Shown here: positions 1 to 9,048 of the stretch, piece after piece
How the letters are laid out: every line of letters begins with the position of its first letter
How positions within the stretch are numbered: position 1 is the stretch's first letter
Source: Gammaproteobacteria bacterium
Lineage (GTDB): Bacteria; Pseudomonadota; Gammaproteobacteria; Ga0077536
Length of the DNA stretch: 64,000 bases
Direction of reading: 5' to 3'
Assembly (NCBI GenBank): GCA_024235015.1
Contig: JACKNG010000002.1
Location: forward strand, 496,001 to 560,000
Position numbers and translations under genes: made by a program
Notes under the pieces: generated by a model
What the model was told of the DNA's origin: nothing
Seen by the model: the letters and a program-made list of their open reading frames with translations, nothing else
Databases searched by the model: none

Positions 1-1
1 G

Positions 2-58
2 GCGGTCGAAGACGCCCTGGCCCGGCTCGACGCCGTCGCCGACGCGCCGAACCACTGA
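2..58 (+). CDS. C-terminal end of an unidentified protein (partial)
   Basis: The window opens inside a reading frame that ends at the TGA at 56-58. Only 18 residues are visible (AVEDALARLDAVADAPNH), a helical Ala/Asp-rich tail with no recognisable motif. The stop lies 19 bases before the dodecin start on the same strand, so the two could be co-transcribed. No function can be assigned. Confidence 0.5.
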   Translation, partial: AVEDALARLDAVADAPNH

Positions 59-77
59 TGACCCGAGGAGAACAGCG

Positions 78-287
78 ATGAGCGAGCACGTCTACAAGCA
101 CATCGAACTGACCGGCAGCTCGACCAAGAGCATCGAGGATGCCGTCGAAGGCGCGGTCAAGCGCGCCGCGACGACCGTGCGCAACATGCGCTGGTTCGAA
201 GTCGAACAGATCCGCGGCCAGGTCGACCAGCAGCAGGTCAGCTACTGGCAGGTGGTCCTCAAGATCGGCTTCACGCTCGAGCCCTGA
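78..287 (+). CDS. Dodecin family flavin-binding protein
   Basis: This 69-residue protein has the length and pattern of dodecins, small proteins that assemble into hollow dodecamers and bind flavins such as riboflavin or FMN, probably as storage or protection. It opens with a YKHIELTG strand, followed by one amphipathic helix (SIEDAVEGAVKRAA). Next comes the RWFEVEQIRGQV strand, whose Trp is at the position that stacks on flavin in the family, and a final VVLKIGF strand. A clear GAGGAG ribosome site lies about 8 bases before the ATG. It is a stand-alone cytoplasmic gene followed by a convergent SnoaL-like gene. Confidence 0.93.
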   Translation: MSEHVYKHIELTGSSTKSIEDAVEGAVKRAATTVRNMRWFEVEQIRGQVDQQQVSYWQVVLKIGFTLEP

Positions 288-318
288 GCGCAGGGCCGGT
301 CGACGCGCGCGGCGCGGC

Positions 319-807
319 TCAGCCGAGCACGTCGCGGTCGGCCCAGGCCGGGGTCGCGAACGTCTCGATGCCGCTGGCTTCGAATTCGCCCTCGGCATCG
401 AGGCAATGGCACTGGCGCGACACGATCAGCCAGCGCGAGTCGCGCTGCACGAACAGGTCGTGGTAGGAACCGCGCACCAGCCAGCGGTTGATCGAGCCGT
501 CGCTGCGCCGCTGCAGGTGGGTAGCGGTGACGCGGGCGCTCGCCCGCACCCGCTCGCCGTCGAACTCGACGGTGGGATGGGCGATGAGGTGATGGGTCCA
601 GTAGCAGCGCGCGAGGAAACCGGAGAAATAATGCCCGGCCTCCTCGCCGCGGCAGCTGAAGTCATGGCCCGCGACGTGGTAGGCGAGCGTCGCCTCGGGG
701 CAGAACACCATCGGCAGCAGGTCGTAGCGCTTCTCGTCGCAGGCACGGGCGTAGACGGCGTAGTTGTGGGTCACCGCCTGCCACACCGCGGTCGGAGTCG
801 TCGTCAT
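319..807 (-). CDS. SnoaL/NTF2-like protein
   Basis: A 162-residue protein of the NTF2-like (SnoaL-type) cone-shaped alpha+beta fold. It has an N-terminal helix pair followed by a curved sheet (TVEFDGERVRASARVTAT, then RWLVRGSYHDLFVQ and RWLIVSRQCHC). Such domains occur as polyketide cyclase-like enzymes, as dehydratases and as small subunits of ring-hydroxylating oxygenases, so the substrate is open. The start MTTTPTAV was chosen because the longer frame would begin inside the upstream amidase gene, whose stop lies only 16 bases away. The tight spacing makes a two-gene operon with the amidase likely. Confidence 0.75.
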   Translation of the reverse strand: MTTTPTAVWQAVTHNYAVYARACDEKRYDLLPMVFCPEATLAYHVAGHDFSCRGEEAGHYFSGFLARCYWTHHLIAHPTVEFDGERVRASARVTATHLQRRSDGSINRWLVRGSYHDLFVQRDSRWLIVSRQCHCLDAEGEFEASGIETFATPAWADRDVLG

Positions 808-823
808 CGCATACGCCCGCGTC

Positions 824-2278
824 TCAGCGGGCAGCACCGGGCGGCCCGGCGCAGATGGGCGGGCGCCGCTCCGCCCATGGCCGCGCCTGTTCGAGTTGCG
901 CGGCGAGGCGGATGAGCGTCGCCTCCTCGCCGTAGCGCGCGGTGAAGTGCAGGCCGATCGGCAGGCCGTCGGCGCTCCATGCCAGCGGTAGCGAGACGGC
1001 CGGCTGGCCGCTCGCGTTGGCGAGGTAGGTGAACGGCGAGAAGCGCGCCGAGCGGCGGCGCAGTTCGAACGGGTCGCCGGCGTAGACCAGGGTGCCGAGC
1101 GGTACCGGCGGCTGGCCCAGCGTGGTCGTCAACCACAGGTCGTGCGATTCGTAGAAGGCCGCCAGCGCGCGCACCTCGCATTGCACGTCCTGTAGCGCCA
1201 GCAGGTAGTCGGCGGCGCCGACGGTGCGGCCGCGCTCGTTGAAGGCCCACACGAAGGGTTCGAAGTGCTCGGCCGCGGGTTCTCGATCGAGACGCCGCGC
1301 CCAGTCCGCCACCGCCCACGACACCAGCCCCGCGAGCAGGGTGGTGAACTGCGTCCACAGCTTGAGCGCATCGAAGCGCGGTGCCGCTTCCACCACCTCG
1401 TGACCGAGTTCGGCGCACAGCGCGGCGGTCGCCTCGATCGCGGCCACGCACTCGGCATCGAGGGGATCGCCGAGCGGCGTGGTGGTCGAGAAAGCGATAC
1501 GCAGCCGCCCCGGCGGCTGCCCGACCGCGGCGGCGAACGGCTGCGCCGGCGGCGGCGCGGTGTAGGGGTCGCCGGGCGCGGGGCCGGCGATGGCATCGAG
1601 CAGGGCGGCCGAGTCGCGCACGCTGCGGGTCAGGGCGTGCTCGACGAAGAAGCCGGAGAGGATGTCGCCGTAGTGTGGCGCGAGGCTGGTGCGCCCGCGG
1701 CTCGGCTTGAGCCCGACCAGGCCGCAGGCCGAGGCCGGGATGCGGATCGAGCCGCCGACGTCGTTGCCGTGGGCCATCGGTACCACGCGCGCGGCGACCG
1801 CTGCCCCGGCACCGCCACTGGAGCCGCCCGGGGTACGCTCCGGATCCCAGGGGTTGTGGGTGGGACCGAAGCGGCGCGGCTCGGTGGTCACGCCGATGGC
1901 GAGTTCGGGCAGGTTGGTCTTGCCGAGGGTGACCAGGCCGGCGGCGCAGAAGCGCCGGTAGAGTTCGGAGTCCACCACCGGCAGGTAGCCGGCGAGGAAA
2001 TCGCTGCCCTCGAAGAAGGGCACGCCGGCGACCTCGGCGGCGAAATCCTTCATCAGGAACGGTACGCCGGTGAACGGACCGTCCGGCAGGCGGCCGCGAG
2101 CACGCTCGCGCGCCTGCTCGAACATCGTCGTGATGACGGCATTGAGGCGGCCGTTGACCGCCTCGCAGCGCGCGATGGCATCGTCCACCAGCTCGAGTGC
2201 GCTGACCTCGCGGCGCCGTACCAGTGCCGCCAGCGCGGTGGCGTCGCAGTCCCCGAGATCGTGTTCGGCGATGGTCAT
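824..2278 (-). CDS. Amidase signature family hydrolase
   Basis: A 484-residue amidase signature enzyme, hydrolysing amide bonds with a Ser-cisSer-Lys triad. The triad can be placed: Lys77 in LMKDF, the cis-Ser153 in PGGSSGG, and the nucleophile Ser177 in GGSIRIP, with the usual 24-residue spacing between the two serines. The start at 2278 (MTIAEHDLGD) is preceded by a GGGGGGAG ribosome site, while the longer frame start has none. No Asp/Glu-tRNA amidotransferase partners are nearby, so it is probably a catabolic or detoxifying amidase rather than GatA. It is followed by the SnoaL-like gene on the same strand. Confidence 0.9.
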   Translation of the reverse strand: MTIAEHDLGDCDATALAALVRRREVSALELVDDAIARCEAVNGRLNAVITTMFEQARERARGRLPDGPFTGVPFLMKDFAAEVAGVPFFEGSDFLAGYLPVVDSELYRRFCAAGLVTLGKTNLPELAIGVTTEPRRFGPTHNPWDPERTPGGSSGGAGAAVAARVVPMAHGNDVGGSIRIPASACGLVGLKPSRGRTSLAPHYGDILSGFFVEHALTRSVRDSAALLDAIAGPAPGDPYTAPPPAQPFAAAVGQPPGRLRIAFSTTTPLGDPLDAECVAAIEATAALCAELGHEVVEAAPRFDALKLWTQFTTLLAGLVSWAVADWARRLDREPAAEHFEPFVWAFNERGRTVGAADYLLALQDVQCEVRALAAFYESHDLWLTTTLGQPPVPLGTLVYAGDPFELRRRSARFSPFTYLANASGQPAVSLPLAWSADGLPIGLHFTARYGEEATLIRLAAQLEQARPWAERRPPICAGPPGAAR

Positions 2279-2403
2279 CGGCTCCCCCCTGGCGTCGCAA
2301 CGGCGGCCATTATCCACGGCCTCGACGGTGGCGGCGAGTTCAAGACCGCGCGCCCGCCGCCGCTATCCCGGGAGCCAAGCTTGCAACGTGTGGAACGACC
2401 CCG

Positions 2404-2964
2404 ATGGCAACCGCCGTGACCTGTCCGCCGCCGGCGACGCAGGACGATCTCGCCGCCCGCGTCGACGCGCTGGAACAGCGCATGGCCGGGCGCAACGCAT
2501 TGACACTCATGGTCTTCAGCGGTGAGCTCGACCGCCTGATCGCGGCCTTCAACCTGGCCGTGGCGGCGGCTGCCTGCGGCATGCCGGTGCACATGTTCTT
2601 CACCTTCTGGGGGGCGACGGCCTTGAGACGACGCGGCGCGCACGGCCGGCGCGGCCTCATCGAGCGCCTGTTCGGCCTGCTGCTGCCGGGCGGCCGCAGC
2701 GGCCTGCCGCTGTCGCGCTTCGACTTGTTCGGCCTCGGGCGTGTGCTCGTGCGCCGCCGGATGCAGCGCCGCGCGATGCCGTCGCTGGACCAGCTCCTCG
2801 CGCAGTGCGCGGCGCTCGGCGTCGGCATCCACGTCTGCGAGACGTCGATGGACCTGATGGGCTTCGGCCGCGAGGCGTTGCTCGACTACCCCCACCTCGA
2901 GACCTGTGGCGCGGCACGCTTCCTCGCCCTGGCCAACCGCGCAGGCACCACCCTGTTCATCTGA
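2404..2964 (+). CDS. DsrE/DsrF-like protein
   Basis: A 186-residue protein of the DsrE-like family (sulfur-relay or peroxiredoxin-like). Residues 1-30 look like a short coiled lead (DDLAARVDALEQRM). The DsrE fold follows: TLMVFSGELDRLIAAFNLAVAAA, then a conserved HMFFTFWG strand, and a C-terminal ALGVGIHVCETSMDLMGF segment whose Cys sits where DsrE-like proteins carry a reactive cysteine. A TusA-like gene follows 24 bases later on the same strand; DsrE-like and TusA-like proteins commonly work together in sulfur transfer. The ATG at 2404 is chosen because upstream residues are proline/arginine-rich shadow sequence; its ribosome site is weak, so the start is uncertain. Confidence 0.8.
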   Translation: MATAVTCPPPATQDDLAARVDALEQRMAGRNALTLMVFSGELDRLIAAFNLAVAAAACGMPVHMFFTFWGATALRRRGAHGRRGLIERLFGLLLPGGRSGLPLSRFDLFGLGRVLVRRRMQRRAMPSLDQLLAQCAALGVGIHVCETSMDLMGFGREALLDYPHLETCGAARFLALANRAGTTLFI

Positions 2965-2988
2965 CCACGCCACCGAGGACATCGCACC

Positions 2989-3210
2989 ATGACCACCACG
3001 ACCATCGACCTGCGCGGTCTCAAGTGCCCCTCGCCCCTGGTGGAACTCAACGATGCCATCACCCGCATCGAGACCGGCCAGGAATTCCTCGCCATCGCCA
3101 ACGACCGCGCCTTCGAACCCGACGTGCGCGCGTGGTGCGAGCTGACCGGGCATACCCTGGTCGCGATCGACCTCACCGGTGACGACATCCGCGCACGTAT
3201 CCGCAAGTAG
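2989..3210 (+). CDS. TusA-like sulfurtransferase
   Basis: A 73-residue TusA/SirA-family protein. The signature LRGLKCPSPLVEL contains the CPxP motif; its Cys carries a persulfide in characterised members. The rest matches the two-layer fold (ITRIETGQEFLAIANDRAFEPDVRAWCELTGH). It follows the DsrE-like gene and precedes the hybrid kinase by 21 bases, so all three may share a transcript. In established systems TusA passes sulfur toward tRNA thiolation, molybdenum cofactor or sulfur oxidation. Which applies here cannot be told. Confidence 0.9.
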   Translation: MTTTTIDLRGLKCPSPLVELNDAITRIETGQEFLAIANDRAFEPDVRAWCELTGHTLVAIDLTGDDIRARIRK

Positions 3211-3231
3211 GTCCGGCTCCGAACGTCCGCC

Positions 3232-5430
3232 ATGAACGCGCCCGCCAAGTCCGTGGAGATGCCGTCCGACACGGCCGTCGACAGTCTCGCGCGCATCGAA
3301 CGCCTGGTCGGAACCCTGCCCGGGCCGGCGCAGGGGGCCTTGCGCGACGAGCTCGCGGACCTGCGACGGACCCTCGAGGCGCGCGCTCGTGACCACGCCA
3401 CGCTGGCCCGCAGCCAGGCCGAGGCGCTGGTCAATTCCGCCATGATGATGTCCGAGCTCAAGCGCACTCAGGCCGCGCTCGAACAGGCGCGGGCGCGCGC
3501 GGAGCAGGCCAACCAGGACAAATCGGGCTTCCTCGCCACCATCAGCCACGAGATCCGCACGCCGTTGAACGGCATCCTCGGCATGCTCGAAGTGCTGTTC
3601 AACAGCAGCCTCGACCCCCGCCAGGCGCGCAGCCTGAAGGTGTTGCGCGGTTCGGCTGAGAGCATGCTCGCCCTCGTCAACGACGTGCTCGATCTCGCGC
3701 GCATCGAGGCCGGCCGTCTCGAACTCGCCCCGCACCGCTTCGACCTCGCCGGTTTGCTCGACGACGTCGCACGCCTGTACGACGGCATGGCCCGGGCCAA
3801 GGGGCTCGATCTCGTACTGGCCGTGCCGCCGGACCTGCCGGACGAGGTCGAGGGCGACAGCGCACGCCTGCGCCAGGTGCTCAACAACCTGGTCAGCAAT
3901 GCGATCAAGTTCACCAGCCACGGCGCCGTGGTGCTGCGCGTGGCCGCGGTGGGAAAACAGCGCTGGCGCTTCGAGGTCGAAGACAGCGGCATCGGCATCG
4001 AGAACGCCGTGCGCGAACGCATCTTCGAAGCTTTCACCCAGGCCGATGCCAGTACCGCGCGGACCTACGGCGGTACCGGCCTCGGCCTCGCCATCGCCGC
4101 CGAGCTGGTCACCCTGCTGGGGGGCGAGATCGGCGTCGACAGCACGCCGGGTGCCGGCTCGCGGTTCTGGTTCACGGTGCCGCTGCAAACCCTCGCCACC
4201 GCGCCGGCAGCAGCCGGCGAAAGCCTTGCCGGGCTCCGTGTCCTGCTACTCGAACACCATGCCGAGGCGCGCGCCGTGCTGGCTGCGAACCTGGTCGCCT
4301 GGGGTTGCCAGCCGGTCTGCGCCGAGGACGCCGAGCGCGCACGCGAGGCCTGGCGCGCGGCGGCTTCGCCGTTCGATGCCGTGGTCGTCGACCCCGCGGC
4401 CGTCGGTGCCGACGGCCTCGACTTCCTGTGCGAACTCACCGCGAGCGACGGCGCGGCAGGGCCGATGCGGATACTGACCTGCGCGGTCGACCACGAGCCG
4501 CCGGCCGCCACACTGGCCGCGGCCGGCGCCGTCTGCCTGTCACGGCCCGTGCTGCCGCGCGACCTGCGCCAGGCACTGGCGGCGCCCCCACCCGCCGACG
4601 CCACGCGCCCGACGGCGTCGCCGCGGAACGACGCGGGGCGGCGCATCCTGGTCGTCGAGGACAACCTGGTCAACCAGGAGATCACCCGGGAGTTCCTGCG
4701 CGTCATCGGCCACGAGGCCGTGCTCACGGCGGACGGCGAGGCCGCGCTGCAGGTGCTCGCCGAGCAGCGCTTCGACCTCGTCCTGATGGATTGCCGCATG
4801 CCGCGCATGGACGGCCTCACCGCGACCAGCCGCTGGCGTGAGATCGAAGCAGGGCGCGGCGGGCCGCGCACGCCGGTCATCGCCCTCACCGCCAACGCCC
4901 TGGCCACCGATCGCGAGCAATGTCTCGCCGCCGGCATGGACGACTTCATGACCAAGCCCTTCGCGCTGGCCGACCTCGAGGCCATGCTCGCGCGCTGGCT
5001 GGCCGCGCCGCAGGGCGCACCGGCGGCAGGCGCCGTGCAGCACACCCGGAACGACGGCGGCGCCACCGCCGCGCCATCCCATGTCGACCCGAGCGCGCTG
5101 GCCCGCTTCACCGGCCGGCGGCATGACGACGATGTCCTCGACCGCCTGCTGCGCGGCTTCCTCGATCAGTCCGCCAGCCAGGTACACGAGGTCCACACGG
5201 GTATCGCCGCCCGTGATCTCGAACGCGCCGGCTTCGCCGCCCATGGCCTCAAATCGAGCAGCGCGGTGGTCGGCGCCGCGGCCCTGGCCGACCTCGCCGC
5301 CCGGCTCGAAGAGGCGACCAGGCAACGCGACACGGTGGCGGCCGACGGCCTCGCCGGCCCGCTCGCCACGGAACACACCGCGGTCTGTGCGGAACTGCGC
5401 GCCCGCTATCTACACATCACGGAGGATTGA
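3232..5430 (+). CDS. Hybrid sensor histidine kinase with receiver and Hpt domains
   Basis: A 732-residue cytoplasmic hybrid kinase with no membrane segment and no obvious sensory domain. Residues 40-95 are a coiled coil. HisKA follows with His106 in SHEIRTPLNG, then the HATPase domain (N box LNNLVSNAIKF, G boxes DSGIGI and GGTGLGLAI). A first receiver-like region (about 335-460) is degenerate: the acidic pair reads LLLEHHAEAR and the conserved Lys is replaced in CLSRPV. The second receiver is intact, with Asp520 in LMDCRMP. The C-terminal Hpt domain carries His671 in AHGLKSSS. The next gene starts 3 bases after this stop and encodes a REC-GGDEF-EAL protein, the likely phosphorelay target. Confidence 0.95.
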   Translation: MNAPAKSVEMPSDTAVDSLARIERLVGTLPGPAQGALRDELADLRRTLEARARDHATLARSQAEALVNSAMMMSELKRTQAALEQARARAEQANQDKSGFLATISHEIRTPLNGILGMLEVLFNSSLDPRQARSLKVLRGSAESMLALVNDVLDLARIEAGRLELAPHRFDLAGLLDDVARLYDGMARAKGLDLVLAVPPDLPDEVEGDSARLRQVLNNLVSNAIKFTSHGAVVLRVAAVGKQRWRFEVEDSGIGIENAVRERIFEAFTQADASTARTYGGTGLGLAIAAELVTLLGGEIGVDSTPGAGSRFWFTVPLQTLATAPAAAGESLAGLRVLLLEHHAEARAVLAANLVAWGCQPVCAEDAERAREAWRAAASPFDAVVVDPAAVGADGLDFLCELTASDGAAGPMRILTCAVDHEPPAATLAAAGAVCLSRPVLPRDLRQALAAPPPADATRPTASPRNDAGRRILVVEDNLVNQEITREFLRVIGHEAVLTADGEAALQVLAEQRFDLVLMDCRMPRMDGLTATSRWREIEAGRGGPRTPVIALTANALATDREQCLAAGMDDFMTKPFALADLEAMLARWLAAPQGAPAAGAVQHTRNDGGATAAPSHVDPSALARFTGRRHDDDVLDRLLRGFLDQSASQVHEVHTGIAARDLERAGFAAHGLKSSSAVVGAAALADLAARLEEATRQRDTVAADGLAGPLATEHTAVCAELRARYLHITED

Positions 5431-5433
5431 ATC

Positions 5434-7596
5434 GTGTCGGACACGACATCGCCCGGTACGCTCGTACTCATCGTCGAAGACGACGTGGTCAGCCGCATCG
5501 CCGTGCAGGACTACCTCGAGGAAGCCGGCTTCCGCACCGCCTGCGCCGAGGACGGCGACGGCGGACTGGCCGCCTTCCAGGCCCTGCGGCCCGACCTCGT
5601 GCTGCTCGACGTCAGCATGCCCGGGCGCAACGGCTTCGACGTATGCCGCGACATCCGCGCCCACCCGGGCGGCCAGCACGTGCCGATCGTGATGATGACC
5701 GGTCACGACGACCTCGAATCGGTCGACCGTGCCTACGATTCCGGCGCCACCGACTTCGTCGCCAAGCCGATGAACTTCGGCCTGCTGATCCATCGCCTGC
5801 GCTACGTGCTGCGCGCCAAGCAGATGGCCGACCAGCTGCGCCGCAGCGAGGCTTCGCTCGCCCAGGCCCAGCGCATCGCCCGCCTCGGCAGCTGGGATCT
5901 CGAAATCGAGAGCGGACGCTTCCAGTGCACCGACGAGCTGCAGCGCCTGTTCTTCGCCGATGACGGCGGGGCGGCCGCGCCCGACCGGCCGAGCGCTCTC
6001 GACGAGGTGCTCGCGCAGGTCTGCGAGGAAGACCGCCCCGGGGTCATCGCGCGCTACCACGAGGCGCTCGCCGCCGGCGAGGACTACGACATCGACTTCC
6101 GCCTGCGCGCCGGCGACGGCGCGACCGTGCACGTCCACCAGGAGACCGAGTTCCAGCACGGCGACGACGGTCGCCCGCTGCTCGCTTTCGGCACCTTCCA
6201 GGACGTCACCGAGGCGCGCCTGTCCGAAGCGCGCATCCGCGAGCTGGCCTTCTTCGACCCCGTCACCGGCCTGCCCAACCGGGTGTTCTTCATGGAACGC
6301 CTGAGCGAGGTGCTGGCGATGGCACGGCGCAACCAGCGCTGCATGGCGCTGATGTTCGTCGACCTCGACCAGTTCAAGCGTGTCAATGATTCCTGGGGCC
6401 ATCATGCCGGCGACGAGCTGCTGCGCCAGGTTTCGCAGCGGCTGAGCGAATCGTTGCGCCGCTGCGACCTGCTCATGCACAACTCCGGCGCCGACGAACG
6501 GCCGCTGGCGCGCCTCGGCGGCGACGAGTTCGTCGTCCTGTTGTCGGAGATCCGCCGCGCCGACGATGCCGCGATCGTCGCCCGCCGCCTGCTGCAGGAA
6601 CTCAAGCGCCCGTTCGACATCGGCGCGACGGAAGTCTACGTGTCGGGATCGATCGGCATCAGCACCTACCCCGACGACGGCCTCGACGAGGAAACCCTGC
6701 TGCGCCATGCCGACATCGCCATGTACCGCGTCAAGGAGGAAGGGCGTAACGGTTTCCGCTTCTTCGAGGCCGACATGAATTCGCGCGCTATTGCCCGCCT
6801 CAACATGGAGACCAGCCTGTGGCGGGCGTTGGAACGCGACGAGTTCCGGCTCCACTACCAACCCAAGATCGACGCCACCACCGGCGCCGTCACCGGCGCC
6901 GAGGCCCTGGTACGCTGGTACCACCCCGACATCGGCCTGATCAGCCCGGGCGAATTCATCCCGGTCGCCGAGGAGACCGGGCTGGTCGCGCCGCTCGGTA
7001 CCTGGGTCATCCAGCAGGCCTGTCGCCAGGCCGCCGCCTGGCAGCAGGCCTGCCGGCGCTCGATCAAGATCTCGGTCAACCTGTCGGCCGCGCAGTTCGC
7101 CCAGGACGGCCTCATCGACACCATCGAGGCGGCCGTGCGCACGGCCGGCATCACCCCCGGCCAGCTCCAGGTCGAGCTGACCGAAAGCATGTTGATGGAA
7201 GACGTCGAGCGTCACATCCGCGCCCTCGACGCCCTGCGCGCGCTGGGCATCGAGGTCGCCATCGACGACTTCGGCACCGGCTACTCCTCGCTCGCCTACC
7301 TGCGCCGCCTGCCCATCGATTGCGTCAAGATCGACCGCGATTTCGTCCGCGAGATCACGCGCGACCGCCGCGACGCCGCCATCGTGCGCGGCGCCATCGC
7401 GCTGGCCCACTCGCTCGATCTGACGGTGGTCGCCGAGGGCGTGGAGGATGCCGGCCAGCTCGACATGCTGTGCCGCTTCGGCTGCGACGAGATCCAGGGC
7501 TACCACTTCAGCCCGGCGCTGCAACCGGACGAGTTCATCGCCTGGTGGGAGGACTACGAAGCGCGCCTCGCCCTTGACCGCCGCGCCAGCGCCTGA
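5434..7596 (+). CDS. Response regulator with PAS, GGDEF and EAL domains
   Basis: A 720-residue response regulator for cyclic-di-GMP turnover. The receiver has Asp59 in LVLLDVSMPG. A PAS-like segment (about 145-265) ends in the usual FQDVTEA. GGDEF is intact at residues 362-366 (RLGGDEF), and EAL is intact (EAL at 490-492, plus EVAIDDFGTGYSS and VVAEGVE). Both synthesis and hydrolysis are therefore possible; no domain is visibly dead. Translation begins at GTG, four bases after the kinase stop, with a GGAGGA ribosome site inside the end of the kinase gene, so the pair is translationally coupled. Phosphorylation by the upstream kinase is inferred from this arrangement. Confidence 0.95.
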   Translation: MSDTTSPGTLVLIVEDDVVSRIAVQDYLEEAGFRTACAEDGDGGLAAFQALRPDLVLLDVSMPGRNGFDVCRDIRAHPGGQHVPIVMMTGHDDLESVDRAYDSGATDFVAKPMNFGLLIHRLRYVLRAKQMADQLRRSEASLAQAQRIARLGSWDLEIESGRFQCTDELQRLFFADDGGAAAPDRPSALDEVLAQVCEEDRPGVIARYHEALAAGEDYDIDFRLRAGDGATVHVHQETEFQHGDDGRPLLAFGTFQDVTEARLSEARIRELAFFDPVTGLPNRVFFMERLSEVLAMARRNQRCMALMFVDLDQFKRVNDSWGHHAGDELLRQVSQRLSESLRRCDLLMHNSGADERPLARLGGDEFVVLLSEIRRADDAAIVARRLLQELKRPFDIGATEVYVSGSIGISTYPDDGLDEETLLRHADIAMYRVKEEGRNGFRFFEADMNSRAIARLNMETSLWRALERDEFRLHYQPKIDATTGAVTGAEALVRWYHPDIGLISPGEFIPVAEETGLVAPLGTWVIQQACRQAAAWQQACRRSIKISVNLSAAQFAQDGLIDTIEAAVRTAGITPGQLQVELTESMLMEDVERHIRALDALRALGIEVAIDDFGTGYSSLAYLRRLPIDCVKIDRDFVREITRDRRDAAIVRGAIALAHSLDLTVVAEGVEDAGQLDMLCRFGCDEIQGYHFSPALQPDEFIAWWEDYEARLALDRRASA

Positions 7597-7624
7597 GCCC
7601 CCCCACCGAGGGGTCGTTTCACAC

Positions 7625-7630
7625 TAGAAT
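7625..7630 (+). promoter_or_regulatory. Possible -10 box for the MATE gene
   Basis: TAGAAT stands just after the GC-rich end of the EAL gene and resembles a sigma-70 -10 element. It overlaps the first in-frame ATG of the downstream frame (7629), which argues that translation starts later, at the TTG at 7707. Confidence 0.35.
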
Positions 7631-7706
7631 GGCGCGCCCCGGGCGCCGCCATGCCGCCGCGTCCGCACGATCAGCTCCGACCTGCCACCGCGACGGCCGC
7701 ACCACC

Positions 7707-9041
7707 TTGCTCGACAGACAACGCTTTCACCGCATCCTCGGCCTGGCCCTGCCGATCGTCGGCGGCATGGTGTCGCAGAACGTCCTCAACCTCGTCGACA
7801 CCGCGATGGTCAGCCGCCTCGAACACAGCGATGCCGCGCTCGCCGCGGTCGGCTACGGCGGCTTCGCCCTGTTCGTGACCCAGGCGGTGATCCTGGGCCT
7901 GTCGACCGGCGTGCAGGCCTCGGCCGCGCGGCGCAAGGGCCAGGGTCGCCTGCACGAGACCGGCTACTTCCTCAACGCCGCCCTGCTGGTGGTGGTGTGC
8001 ATTGCGCCGCTGTTGTCGCTGCTGCTGATCGAAGTCGTGCCGCACGTCTTCCCCTACATCAACAACGACCCCGCGGTGGTCGAACTCGGCGTGCCCTACC
8101 TGCAGGTACGTGCCGCCGGTATCGTCTTCGTGGCCTCGAACTTCGCCTTCCGTGGCTACTGGAACGCCATCGATCTCACCCGGGTTTACATGTTCACCCT
8201 GGTCTCGATGCACACGCTGAACATCGTGCTCGACTACGCGCTGATCTTCGGTCACTTCGGCGCCCCGGCGTTGGGGGTGCAGGGCGCCGCGGTGGCCTCG
8301 GTCACGGCATTCGGCTTCGGGACCACGCTGTACTGTCTGCTCGGGCTGCGCTACGCGCGCGAGTACGGTTTCCTGCGCGGCCTGCCCGGGCGCGCCGACG
8401 TCGCCCGCCTGGTCAGGCTGTCGCTGCCGAGCGGCATCCAGCAGATGTTCTTCGCCGCCGGTTTCCTCACCACGTTCTGGATCATCGGCCAGGTCGGCAC
8501 GGCCGAGATCGCCGGCGCCAACGTCCTCATCAACGTCATGCTGACTGCGTTCCTGCCAGGCATGGGCCTGGGGCTGGCCGCCGCCACCCTGGTCGGCCAG
8601 GCACTCGGCCGCGGCGACGCCGACGACGCCGCGCGCTGGGGCTGGGACGTGGTCAAGGTGGCGATGGTCGCCATGGGCCTGCTCGGCCTGCCCATGGTGC
8701 TGTGCCCGCGCCTGCTGTTGGGCGCGATCTACACCCTCAACCCGGAAACGCTCGAACTGACCCTGTGGCCGCTGCGCATGGTCGGCCTGTCGATGTTGTT
8801 CGAAGCGGTCGGCACCATCTTGCAGAGCGCCCTGCTCGGCGCCGGCGACACCCGCCGCGTGATGCTGGTCGCGATCGTCCACCAGTGGCTGCTGTTCCTG
8901 CCCCTGGCCTACCTCGCCGGCCCCGTCCACGGCTACGGCCTGACCGTGATCTGGGGCCTGCAGGTCGGCTACCGCGCCCTGCAGGCGGCGATCTTCGCGA
9001 CCTTCTGGCTGCGTCGGCGCTGGGCGCGGATCGAGATCTGA
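7707..9041 (+). CDS. MATE family multidrug/cation exporter
   Basis: A polytopic inner-membrane protein of about 444 residues with the two-fold six-helix pattern of the MATE family, which exports drugs or metabolites in exchange for Na+ or H+. Family features include LGLALPIVGGMVSQNVLNLVDTAM near the N terminus, and SLPSGIQQMFFAAGF and LLGAGDTRRVM in the second half. The TTG at 7707 puts the first helix at residue 8 as expected. The ATG at 7629 would add 26 arginine/alanine-rich residues unlike the family and would overlap a likely -10 box, so I prefer TTG. The substrate is unknown. The gene converges with the intradiol dioxygenase gene, 7 bases away. Confidence 0.9.
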   Translation: MLDRQRFHRILGLALPIVGGMVSQNVLNLVDTAMVSRLEHSDAALAAVGYGGFALFVTQAVILGLSTGVQASAARRKGQGRLHETGYFLNAALLVVVCIAPLLSLLLIEVVPHVFPYINNDPAVVELGVPYLQVRAAGIVFVASNFAFRGYWNAIDLTRVYMFTLVSMHTLNIVLDYALIFGHFGAPALGVQGAAVASVTAFGFGTTLYCLLGLRYAREYGFLRGLPGRADVARLVRLSLPSGIQQMFFAAGFLTTFWIIGQVGTAEIAGANVLINVMLTAFLPGMGLGLAAATLVGQALGRGDADDAARWGWDVVKVAMVAMGLLGLPMVLCPRLLLGAIYTLNPETLELTLWPLRMVGLSMLFEAVGTILQSALLGAGDTRRVMLVAIVHQWLLFLPLAYLAGPVHGYGLTVIWGLQVGYRALQAAIFATFWLRRRWARIEI

Positions 9042-9048
9042 CGGAAGC

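Noticed and set aside
2224..2403. N-terminal extension of the DsrE-like protein
   Set aside because: The extra 60 residues are Arg/Pro-rich and overlap the amidase gene start on the other strand; the DsrE fold begins after the ATG at 2404.
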